This document shows, piece by piece, positions 25,601-36,953 of a stretch of 64,000 bases of DNA. A model generated the notes under the pieces. It was not told the origin of the DNA and searched no databases. It saw only the letters and a program-made list of their open reading frames with translations. The position numbers and the translations under genes are program-made. This DNA is from Hybos culiciformis (Eukaryota; Arthropoda; Insecta; Diptera; Hybotidae), in contig OZ023274.1 in the NCBI GenBank assembly GCA_964007475.1, forward strand, positions 9,821,376 to 9,885,375, written 5' to 3'. Positions within the stretch are counted from its first letter, which is position 1, and each line of letters begins with the position of its first letter.

Positions 25601-26842
25601 TTTGATATAATATATTGTTACTCATTATTTAGATTATAATTTTGTTACTCACTGCCACACTCACGTACCTAGTTAGGAATGTGTTTTATATAATTTAATA
25701 TTATTTTAATAGAAAGGTTTCAATTATTCCAAAACTGACAAACAAACAAAAACAAATGGTAGCTTTATAATCTAGAAGAAGAATTGCATTATCAGTCTTT
25801 CAAGAAAGCATACCTTAAATAAGTCTATTTTAACAAGCTTATAATATACGTTCAAAAAAAATTATAAAATAAACTTTAACGGCTTAAAGCTTAATTCTGA
25901 TTATAAACGTTTTTATTCGAATTGATTGAAAAATATTTCAGCAACATAATTTAATTTTATAATGGACCAAATTTTTCTTTTTTTTTACAGAATAGAATTT
26001 TATATATTTATTTTAATGTAATAAAATTCAATATTAATGTAGTTGCTACAATTTTTTTTTTTTTTTAACTCAATCGACTACTTCAGCAGTGTTATGGAAA
26101 ATGCAATATGATGAAAAACAAAAAAAAAGAGCAATCGGCAACAAAAACGAAAAATGAAATGAAATTAAATGGTTTTTCTTTAAATTTTCTCATTATTTTG
26201 TCGAATAAAACTACATACTTTTTTTTTTTTGTGAAAAATGTAGTAATAAAATTTTATGGAGCACAATTTAAGTGCAACTTAAATGTGGTACAAATCATTT
26301 AAAAAAAATTTATTATTCGTTATTATTGTTATTATTCAAAGAATTTTTTAGTTTTTTTGCAAAAAAAAAAAAAACATGATGAAATCTAAAATATCTGTAA
26401 GGATAAAGTTATTATTTTTCAAAGCAATACTGGTGTATAATTTAATATAAAAATTTTTTTGTGTGTTTGAGAATTGGTATTTACTGAATGCCATAATAAA
26501 ATATTTATAATATATATTTATGTATATTACATAAAATACATAAAATGTACATTGTTATTATTGTTCCATATAGTTTTAAATATAACTTTAAAGGACAAAA
26601 TTATTTAACTTAATTAGAGAAGTTGACACCTAACAGAGAAGTTTAAAGTTTTTATGTTTGTTAGATATATTTTGATGTCAATTTCAATGATATTGCACCA
26701 AAATCGATTTTGAAATCATATTTTCATTCAAAAGAAATCAATTTTCAAAGAAAATTTCTTGTTGGGAAACTGAAATTTTTAAATTAAATTCCATTTAATG
26801 GACAAATTATTAAATTATTGGTTTTTTTTTTTTCTATTGCAG
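10696..26842. other. A+T-rich region upstream of the first coding exon, no assignable gene
   Basis: About 16 kb with dense homopolymer A/T runs, strongest at 12240-13500. No coding frame is supported; the longest frame (21096-21389, 97 codons) is A/T-driven and matches no family I know. Less A/T-rich islands without recognisable content occur at 13546-13690, 17025-17150 and 18048-18105. Since the exon at 26843 has a splice acceptor, at least the right part of this stretch must be an Eip63E 5' intron in transcripts that start upstream. Confidence 0.6.
24605..24626. repeat. (TTA)n microsatellite
   Basis: About seven TTA units in the A/T-rich region upstream of the first coding exon. Confidence 0.8.
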
Positions 26843-26920
26843 GTGTAACAATGCGTGAGAAAAAAGGCGGTGCATTACAAAAATTAAAAAAGAGGCTGTC
26901 TCATAGCTTTGGTAGATTAA
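26843..26920 (+). CDS. Eip63E: Eip63E first coding exon (N-terminus, 23 codons plus one base)
   Basis: A pyrimidine-rich acceptor ending TTGCAG (26837-26842) precedes 8 nt and then ATG at 26851. The start context is AACA-ATG, a good insect start with A at -3. Translation begins MREKKGGALQKLKK and continues RLSHSFGRL; the exon ends after TTA A at a strong donor GTAAGT (26921), phase 1. The KLKKRLSHSF part aligns by eye with the basic KLRRTLSESF segment near the N-terminus of vertebrate CDK14, a region carrying basophilic-kinase-type Ser sites. The acceptor shows that an upstream exon exists. The frame is open through GTA ACA back to the acceptor, so a longer isoform reading in from upstream cannot be excluded, but the good start context favours ATG 26851. 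Codon use and G+C are clearly richer than the surrounding intron. Confidence 0.85.
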
Positions 26921-27396
26921 GTAAGTTTTTTTTATTTTTTATTTTTACATTTTAAGTTTGAAATTTAGTTAATTTATTTAGCTTTTATATTTTTTATTAA
27001 TTTTTCTATTTCTAAGTATACTATTTTCTTTAATTTATATTTATTTTATTTCTATACATTATATTCTAGAAGGCTTTATCATATTAATTTGGCTATATTG
27101 TTTTTGGTTGATCTTTTAATTTTATATTTGCTAATTTTTTAATTTTATATTTGTATAGCTTGATCGACAATCAAATTATTTTTTGATGAAGTCATTAAAC
27201 CTATTTGTTTGATTAAAAGAGCATTTAGGTCATTATTTTCCGAACTTACTACTCCCTCAAAATTATAAGAATTATTATATTAAATTACCTCACAATGCAA
27301 TGCAGTATAAAATATTGTAAATAAGGTGAATTGAATAATTTAACAATTAGCGCTAAAATTGGAAATGATATAAATAACATTTATCATGATAGTTAT

Positions 27397-27425
27397 ATAA
27401 TTTCCGATAATTTCCGATAATTTCC
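27397..27425. repeat. 10-bp tandem repeat, three copies
   Basis: ATAATTTCCG repeated twice with a third copy ending TTTCCT. Confidence 0.75.
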
Positions 27426-28242
27426 TCAATCATGATAACATAGACATAAACGTACAATTAAATTTGTTAACACAATTTGTTTAAAAATTATAAATATATC
27501 AATTTTTGTTGTGAAATATTACATTCAAAATTAAGTTAGTTTCAAACAGGCTGAATTTTATAATACATTTTCACTAAATTAAATTAGCGGTATGTGAACC
27601 AAAGACTAAGATTGATGACAACGAAAATAAAATTTTATTTTTCTAATATCTACGAAAAACAAAACGAGGGAATTAAAATTTTCTAGCTCTCGTCAAACGA
27701 TGAGTTCTTCAGTTGGAAAATCTTACAGCCTGTTAGTTCAAAATCGGCTACTTGAAGTAATTATTGTATTGTAAAAACAAAATCACTAAAATAAAAAACA
27801 AAAATGAATTCAATTAAACTGAATTGCCCTTGATTTGAATTCTACAATTGTTAATTTATTTTATTGAGGAAAAGAATTCAATGTAATAGTAAAATCAATT
27901 TATATTATATAATAATTTTGCTTATATGATGGTATTTAATTCAAAACTTTGTCAAGGTTTTTAAATAATGTTGTTTAAATTGTTAATGCTTTAAAAATTA
28001 TATAAAAACAGAAATCAACAATATTTATAAGAAAACATTATTTTTTTTAAGCGTAATATATTCTTAACGTAATATTTGTTAACTCTTTGACAAGACACAT
28101 TTTTCTCTATTCATATCAAAACTAAATCTTAAAAATGTCTTTTAAAAATTATTCAAATTTTCTACAGGATATTAAGCGTTGCGTAAATAATTCTATTTTC
28201 GGAATAATAAATATAATTTTATTCTACATACAATATTTATAT

Positions 28243-28263
28243 ATAATAATAATAATAATAATA
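28243..28263. repeat. (ATA)n microsatellite
   Basis: Seven ATA units in the giant intron. Confidence 0.8.
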
Positions 28264-28605
28264 CATTTTTATGAGAATGTCTACATAATGTAAATTTTCA
28301 TTTCAAAAATTAACATAGCATATAAATTTTAATGATAAATCATAAAACACACATAACAATAAATTTATAATGTTTATTTTAAAAGAAATCTATGACTTTT
28401 AACTATTCGTAGTGATAAATATTTTGTTTAAACTTTAAAATAATAAAATAGCCTAACACATCTTTCATATGGGTAAGTACATACTTTTTTATTTTGAACT
28501 TTATGGAAAATTATAATGCAAAGGAATAGGAATTTTCTTTAACGTTTAACGACAGAACAGAACAAATAATATTATATCATATCAGGTGCATATTCTAATT
28601 ATATC

Positions 28606-28638
28606 ATATCGTCTGCTGAGAAATGAAACAACGTATGA
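28606..28638 (+). repeat. Left terminal inverted repeat of the MITE
   Basis: Pairs with 28838-28870 in inverted orientation, 31 of 33 positions; the core is ATATCGTCTGCT and AGAAATGAAACAACGTAT. Confidence 0.72.
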
Positions 28639-28837
28639 CATTTATACGTCATTATTTGACAAAAGCACCATTGGATTCCTCGTACTCGATTTTATAAGTA
28701 CAACTACTTTGCAATATTCTTAATGTTGATTAAAATGTGTTTTTTAGATGAAAATTGTACGCTACTTGATATTTTTTCATACGTTTTTTTTAATTTTCAA
28801 ATCTTTAAATTCAAATTACTCGAAACTATACTTTTCA

Positions 28838-28870
28838 TTATACGTTGTTTCATTTCTAAGCAGACGATAT
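28838..28870 (-). repeat. Right terminal inverted repeat of the MITE
   Basis: Contains TACGTTGTTTCATTTCT and AGCAGACGATAT, the reverse complement of the left end apart from two substitutions. Confidence 0.72.
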
Positions 28871-30351
28871 ATATTATAAATTTGTGTTAAATAAAAGCCA
28901 AAAGATCAAATTATTCAAAAAATATCAACATATAGTTATTCTGTTATTAAAATTTTCCCAATTTATCATAACATACATTTTTTGATCTTTAATTCAACTT
29001 TTAGAATTTCCAATTATTAGTTATGATTTTTATGGCTTGAATTAAAAACAATTTTAAAAAATTTAACCATTTTTATTACAAGCCACAGAATTAAATTAAT
29101 TGTAAAAGCTATTAAAATAAACATACCGTGATAACTAAATATGTATCTAGCTTATTTAATTATATTTACTTATATGAATTTTATTATTAAATAACTCTAG
29201 AGATGTATTAAAAGTCAAATTGATCGTGACAAATTAACAATTTTAAAAAAGATTTTATCACATGTTTATCAAAAATAACAAACAAAAAAAAAAACCTATT
29301 AAACTTGTTCCTCTGTGATTGTACACTTAATTTGTGCAAAAAATAATATTTGAATTTGAAATCAAAATGATAAGTAAACATATATAAAATACAATATTAT
29401 TATATGAACATAATTTATTGTATAATTTTTTTTTTAATATTTTATTTTTTTTTGTAGATCCAATTAAAGTAATAGTAAATATTATGATGATAAAGTCTTT
29501 TGTATGATGTTAATTTAATTCAGAATATTAAAAATATATACATATTATGTTATACGTACAGAGTGTGAAAATATTCACTGTCTTCGTTCAAATCTTTAGA
29601 TATTTATCTCAAAAATTAGTTTTTTAAATATTTTTTTAGATATTTACTTTTATTATGTATATCTTAAAAGAGGAAATATCATCGTTAGATAGTTAAATAG
29701 AATATTTCTATTTTTGAATAAATGAAAAGAAGAGAAACGAAATATGCTGTGCTGAATACAAGTACGATGTTGGACGGACATTCACATGTCACAGAATAAC
29801 TATACTTAAATATTACTTCATAGAAAAAGATACTTGGTTTCACATTTATTTATGATTCATTTTCAATTTAAAAAAATCTTAATTAAAGTGATCTGGCCTT
29901 ATATTCTTTATTATAGTGTGAATTCAAAAAAAGTATAGTATTCGCATGTTTCAATATTTTTAAATCTTTTTGGAGGCAAAAGCTCTGTCTACTAAATTTT
30001 CTATAAGAAAGACACAATCTCAATATAATGTTTATACATAATTATTGGGGTCAAGTTCCTATTAAAAAGAACAAGTACCTATTAGATTATAATTAAATTT
30101 ATTATCAAATCTGAATTATCATAATAAACAAAAGCGTTCTTTATTGCTTACAATTATTGTAGATTTATCATAATATTGAATATCGAATTATCAAAATAAA
30201 TAAAAACATTGTTTAGATTTTACAATAACAAATAATTTAATTTTAGCCAACCAATCCATATTTGACACCAAAAAAAAAAAAAAATATTTTGGTTCGATAA
30301 TGTTTTTATATTCTGCCTACAACTTTAATTCTTGTTATGGTAACTTGAAAA

Positions 30352-30375
30352 AAATAAATAAATAAATAAATAAAA
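30352..30375. repeat. (AAAT)n microsatellite
   Basis: Five to six AAAT units followed by poly-A, in the giant intron. Confidence 0.8.
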
Positions 30376-33300
30376 AAAAATTAAATAAAAAAAATACGCA
30401 ATGAGTCAGACTATAACAAAAATGTATGGGAATTTCTGATAATTTATTTTTTTTTTTTTGTAAATTTATTTAAATTAATGGATCATTAACAAATTTATAC
30501 GTGATTTAAATATTTTGTATAGCGTTTTATTTTTAAACATAAAGCTAAATTAATTGTAAGTTTTATTTTTTTAGATAAGTAAAAATTAAGCTTTATTTTT
30601 GCAATGGAAATTTTTTGGTTTTTAAAAAATGATTTTTATATACACTTTATATGTGTCCTTAGGTTTTGTACAAATCATTAGTACGTATAGTTGGAAGCAT
30701 CCATTAATTTGCGCCATTTTTCCTTGAACGATTTTGGATTTGACAATGTTTGGATGAAACGAAAATTCAAGATAAAATTTATGTTGAGAGAAAGAACAAA
30801 AGATTAGGAAAAATTGACGAATCTTTGAAACTCGGTTTGAAATTAATAGAACAAACTTATAATTTTGAACATTTATAAATTAAGAATAACAATATTTTTT
30901 CCTCAACCTAAATACAATCTAAGAATACTTGAAAAAAAAGAGCTTTTTAATTAACAAAGATTCTCGTATTTTAAATATACTTATATACTGTACACTATAT
31001 ATTACTTGTCCTCATTATTGGACATTGTCGTTTTTCACTGAGAAGCAATAATTTTCTACTGTTGTTAGCTTTTTGTATTTTTCTCTTGTAAAATGGTTCA
31101 TTAAACCGAAGTTATTATTTTTTTTCTTGTTCTATAATATTCGCGAATTGCTGCTATTATTAATGCCACACCTTTTCATGATTTTTTTTTGTTTATAATT
31201 ATAACAAACACCTAGAAATAAAAAGGATTTATGATTTTAAATAATGGTCCTTTATTTTTATTTATTTTTTTTTATTTTGTTGAAAAGGTCACCTTTTTAT
31301 TTCAATGAGATCACCATTTACTTAAACTTGTTTTTTTTTGTTTATGGTGACAATATTAAACAATTGTTTTGGTCATAAAGATTCTGCGTTGCGTTGTTTG
31401 AAAATCTTAATGGTATACACTCAATTAAAAAACAGAACAGAAAGTAGAATAAATTGTTCATTCATTTTGTTCCATCACCAAAGGAAAAGGAAAAATTCAG
31501 TATAAGTATATTAAGACTACTATATATCTAGAATTATGGTGTCAGTCCAGTCAGTATAAAAATGCTTGGAAATTTTTGAGACAGGAAAGAAATATTGGGA
31601 TTTACGGATACTTCTTCAAAAATTCTCAACATTTATGTAATTCTTGGGTAAATTAATCAAAATACACGAAAAATCGTTAGTCTCATTGACAAAAAAAATC
31701 AGTGAAATTTACACAACAAATTATTTTAAAACTTAATATATAATGTTATTAAAAGTTCTTAATATCAATCAATTTGATTGAATTAATTCTTTTAAATACA
31801 TGATTAAATTTCCTTCTAATCAATAAGAATTGAATATAGACTATATACTATATAGAGCAAAAAGTAAACAGTGTTGACATTAGAATCAAAAGTTCAAAAC
31901 TTTTCAACCTTTTACATTATATTTTGATTTGAGTGTAGTTGACCAAACAGAAAAGTACCAATTTATGGAACACTTATTTTTTTTTAAGGCTAAAATTTTA
32001 TTAATAGTAATTTTACCTTTTCTGAATTTTCTTTTTGGTATATTTTTTTTTCTTCTTCTTCTTCTATCTATAAATAATTCTATATGAGTATTATAAATTT
32101 TCAGGAGTTCATATTTTATTTTATTCTTGAACTAGGAAAAAAGTATTCCCCTATTTTCCTGTTCATAAATTTACCAAAAAGTTTCCCTTTTGCCTTGAAT
32201 TAATTTAACTTTTCTTAATATAATTTTTTTTATTCATTTATATAAAAAAAAATTCTGCTTTCAATTCAATTTTGTCAGACTTGTTTTTTTCTAAATTAGC
32301 AAATTATTGTACTATTTTAAAATTAAGCCTTAAAATATATTCATTAAAGAAAAAAAAAAGAAGAATCCACCAAAAAACTCCTGTGGCTTCCATTGTCAGA
32401 TTATCGATGAAGCCTGAAAAACTAAAAAAAAAAAAACAATTTTTATCTTCATGAAATTTTCCGAAAACTTAATCTTCCTTTTTGTTCAACACAAACCTTT
32501 AAGCATTGAAATTTCCCCTTGAAGCCAAATAAAAATTAAGCGAACAGAAAATGATTATCCAATTAGTTTCTTGTTTCCAATTTATATAAGGAATTTAAAT
32601 TTCTGTGTTCTTTAATGAATAAGAAAATGAGTTTTTATTGTGTGCATATAATACCTTAATATCTACATTATATATTATAGGTTTTTTCTTTGACATTATA
32701 AAAAAAGAAAACATTTTTAATATCCTGTTAATTTTTTCACGAACAAAATTTACTTTATTTTCTTTATTTTTTGTTATACTAATCAGATATCCTTTGGAAC
32801 TACTACCTAATCTTTTTTATTTAAGTCTTTTTATCAGTTTTTCTTTTAATAATACCAATTTTATTGAAATTTTTATGAGTGACAGCGAAATATTTTTTTT
32901 TTTTCTTAGATTAGACCTCGGATAAAAATGTAAATAAGTGTAATTTATTTTTTACGTTTACATTGATTCTGATTTTAGAAAAATTATGTAATCCTATTTT
33001 TAAAATCTAAAAAATTACAGTCATCTTCTCGTTTGGGCCGAAAAAATTATTCTATGTAAATGCGTCTATTAAATATTCAGCTAGGTATATAAATCTAATG
33101 TATAATTGATCTGTGTAGTTAAGTTAAGGTAAGTGTACAGCTCAAAGTTTTCTCTAGAAAAAAATCCAATGTCAATTAAAATTTGAACAAGATTATTAAC
33201 CAAAAATCACCACAATGTAGATATAGAATATATGGAAAAACAAAGCTTTGAATGCCCTTAAATAAACATAATCCAATATTAGTAATCCAATGTTTATATT

Positions 33301-36300
33301 TATAGTCAAAGTATGTATATTAAATTGTGCATTGTCACTTAAAAATAATCATAATACTGTCATTTTGTTGTCTTATGAAGATTATCTTATTTTCTTTTAA
33401 CAATATTAATCCAATTGAAAAAAACAAAATATTAATTGCACCAAATAAAGTTACTAAACACATTAATTTTTTTGTTTTCTTTAAATTATAAGTTTTACAT
33501 AGAACGATATGTAGAACTAACTATAAGTCCTCTTTGATATTAAGTATGTATCCATTCCAACTCATTGACGTTTCACTCTGCTCTGTAATAATGTATAATC
33601 AATGTATGCAATAAGAAAAAAAATCCCAAAGAAAACAAACTATGCAAGTGTTGGAATCTGCACAAAATTTTTCTTTCAGCATTATGATAATGGTACACAG
33701 TATTGAATTTATTCTATAGTCCTGATTTGAATTTTAGGTCAAATATAAGTATATCACAGAACTATATCCAGGGAAACTGTATAATATTTTTTATTTTCCA
33801 CCTTAATAAATTCTAATGTTAAAAATTTCATTATTATTGCTATGGCAATGTTTGTCACGAACAAAAAATATAAACTTTACAATTCCGTATATTTTTTTCT
33901 CTGCCAAAAATAGATTTATAACATGACTACTACCTTCAGGAGTTTTCTTTTAAACGAAAACATTTCTATATAATTTGTTATCCAACTTAACCAAATAAAT
34001 AACAACAAACTGAATTTATTGACTAAATCATGCTTGCCGTTAATTATGTGTCTGAATGAAAATATATATGAATATAATATTCTCCTTTAATAAAAAGCAT
34101 GAACAGAACAGAGATGTAGTTTCCGTTTATTGTTATTTTTGGAAAGAAAAAAAAAAACAACATGAAAACGAAAACAAATTACCAAATAATTAGATTCTTG
34201 TTTTCCTTTCTATTGACAAATTAAAGAAAACAAAAAAAAAAAAATCATTCACGCTTTCTCATAATGGAAAACAAATTATGTGAAAAACAAGTAACAAGTA
34301 AAATTTTTGTATGGAAATGTCAAATGTTATTGTATGTAGTAATGTATAAAAATAAAACATATTTATTATTATTGTAGATAGTATGTTATATATTAAATAA
34401 ATTGTCAATAAATTTAAAATTTAGGATAATTGTTTCTTAATAATTGAAAAATCAATTTCAGTTTCTTTAAAAAAGTTCTTCAAAAATTTGATTCATCAAC
34501 AGCATTGCGTCAAAATTTAAAAGAATTTTTAAAGTCAAATATCTTAATTTCTGACACATTGGATTTATTTTATGTGCAGTGTATATTTAATTTTTATTCT
34601 TGACATTGTTGCCAAAGATTTTAAATTCAATTTTTTAAGATTAGTTTTTTATTTCATGTTTTCATGTCGATTATGTTTGTTCAAAAAGGCGAAATAAAAT
34701 TGTTTATTAACAAAATATTATTATTAAATAATAAAGTAAATGTAAATTATATTGTAAATGGAAAAAAGTTTCTTCATTTTGTTTGACAGAAAATTATTAA
34801 GACAAGGGATTGCAATCTGTAACTCGATCTGGAACGAGACGAGCTAATAATCTCTGAAAAGGGATTAGCTTCTACATTTATTGTCAAAATAATCCTTTTC
34901 ATTCAACATTTTATATGAAACTTATTATTTTTTATTCAAATATATCACATTTATATTTTTTTATTTAATTTTTTCTTTTTTTTTAGTAAACAAGACTGAT
35001 ATAAATATTTTCTTTGACTTAATTTTGTATCTTTTTTCTAACATTTCAGTTGATTTTTCGTATACAGTACAAAAAGAAAAATTGAAGAGATAAGCTCTTC
35101 TTCTGTGATAAATCTCTGAAGTATTAAGTGTAGAGTAAATTTTATATTAAAAATTATATTTTCATTTATATGGAGAGTTATGTAGTTTGCTCCTATAAAA
35201 AAAATCGAAATATAAATTTTTAGTCAAGATTAGCATAAAAATAAATTCTTATATTTTTTATTTTATGTATTGAAGCGAAAAAAAGAAAAGAAAATGTTTA
35301 TTCCTTTAATATAACAAAAAGAAGAGAAAAACATTATGTTATTTTAATATTATTTTATTATTCAGTTTGTGTCACCTGCTGAATAGTATTTTTATTATTA
35401 TTATTATGAAAAAAAAAAAAAAAAACATAACATATACTACATAGTATGGTATATGAAATTTATTCATTTGAGACGAATATTTATTTATTTTTTTTAATAC
35501 CTCTGTAGCGTAAGAATTCTTGATTTTGCTTTTCAAAATATAAAAAAAAATTATTTTTGAGAATTTGAAGTTAATGCGCGCGAATTATGTTTTTCACTGC
35601 TTCAAAATGTAAAAATAAAAAACATTGAAAATTATTCATGAAAAGTGTCATTTAACTTACTACACACATGTACAATATAATATATAATAATATGTAAATA
35701 AATAAATGACAAATGTAAAAAAAAAAAACATGATTTGATCGTTTAATCTTAAATCATTTTAGTTACGAGAATTTAAATTATGTTTTAGTTAAAGTACCCA
35801 AGCCAACAAGCTTGAAATTAATAAAGCACTCTTTTTTTTGCGTACAACTTCGTTCCTTCAAATTATGGGGAACTGAAATCTTTATACTTTATACTTTTTA
35901 TATTTATATGAGAATATTTCAAGAAATATTTTCTTAATGTCTAAAACCTAGAATAACTATATATTTTAACATTTTTCTCATTAACATAATTCAACTTGAC
36001 TGATGCACTTTCACGCATAGCATATTTTTGTGAATTCTTTGAGTTAAATCTATATTACCATCATCATCATCATGAATTCATAATTAAATAATATTCAATA
36101 TTAAATTATAGTATGGAATATATAATTAACATTATAAAATAAAAAATTAAAAAGAGTTAAAATAAATGAAATTAAAATTTAAAATGAAAATAAATAAAAG
36201 GAAAAAAAAGATGAAATAATAATGAAATTGATAATTTAATTATTTTTATATAATTGGCAACCAGATATTGTGTTCAGTTGAGAAAAATAATATGTATAAT

Positions 36301-36917
36301 TATGTTTCGTCTGGCTATATACATTAATTAATTTAATTTGAGGATAAATAATTCCTTAATGAAATCAATTTTAATAAAACTGTATTCAAAGTTAAAACAC
36401 ATAATACAAGTGTGTATTTACATTTTTACACAATTTTATTTAAAACACAAACGGTGTCCGTTTTTTCGCTTGTTTGATTCAAATCTTGCAATTGAACTGA
36501 ACTGATCCACTTCCTGCGAAATACGATTATAACTAAATTGAATAATATAATATTTAAATTTTAAAATACACTTTTGTTTTAATTAAGTTTTTTTTACTTC
36601 AACTTCAAGATATTTCTAACGAACATCTCGAATATACCATTTAAAAAGAAAATATAATCAGTTTTTGCATTATTTAGATTAAAAGCTGTCTTAAGTTTAG
36701 TTATGCACTTTCAATAGTCAGTTATTTTTCTAGGATTTTAAACAAATCCTTTCACATTTCAATATATATTTGGTGAAGGATTAACAAAAATAAACTTAAA
36801 AATTTTTTTTTTATCCAAATATCCTTTGTAAATATTTGTGTATTTCCTATCTGGTACTAGTGTCAACAACATTACATTATTATCGGAAAAATAAATTAAA
36901 TTTTTTTTTTTTTCTAG

Positions 36918-36953
36918 ACAGTCATTCGAAAAAGGACACCCGAAGGAATACGA
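36918..36953 (+). CDS. Eip63E: Probable Eip63E 36-nt cassette microexon (12 codons)
   Basis: Immediately after an uninterrupted T tract ending TTTCTAG (acceptor AG at 36916-36917) come 36 nt of non-A/T-biased sequence, then GTAAAT as a donor. Entered in phase 1 from the preceding exon it reads N-S-H-S-K-K-D-T-R-R-N-T, with no stop, and leaves in phase 1, so it can be included or skipped without changing the frame. Codons such as TCG, GAC, ACC, CGA, AGG and ACG are rare in the surrounding intron. The product would insert a short basic, Ser/Thr-rich segment between SHSFGRL and ISREDGDE. The donor lacks G at -1, as does the donor of the preceding exon, and its +5 base is A rather than G, so it is moderate. 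I do not recall this segment from a known isoform; the call rests on splice signals, phase and composition. Confidence 0.6.

Larger units (their letters stand above)
28606..28870. mobile_element. Short MITE (about 0.26 kb) with 33-bp terminal inverted repeats, TA target
   Basis: The left end 28606-28638 (ATATCGTCTGCTGAGAAATG..., running to about 28638) is matched in inverted orientation by 28838-28870 with two mismatches over 33 bp. If the outermost TA (28607-28608 and 28868-28869) is the target duplication, the element itself is 28609-28867, starting TCGTCTGCT. A TA target points to a Tc1/mariner-type mobiliser, but A/T-rich flanks make the exact border uncertain. No coding capacity. It lies in the giant intron of Eip63E. 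Confidence 0.72.

Noticed and set aside
29457..29510. Acceptor-like TTTTTTTTTGTAG followed by an open phase-1 stretch
   Set aside because: Composition is A/T-driven, the only donor (GTAAAT) is out of phase, and the frame ends after 16 codons.
32638..32925. 95-codon hydrophobic frame (+) that could look like a membrane protein
   Set aside because: Hydrophobicity comes from T-rich codons (TTT, ATT, TTA); no promoter or conserved motif, and it lies inside the Eip63E intron.
34800..34860. Less A/T-rich stretch that might be a tRNA or small RNA
   Set aside because: No cloverleaf pairing or B-box GGTTCRANNCC could be traced.
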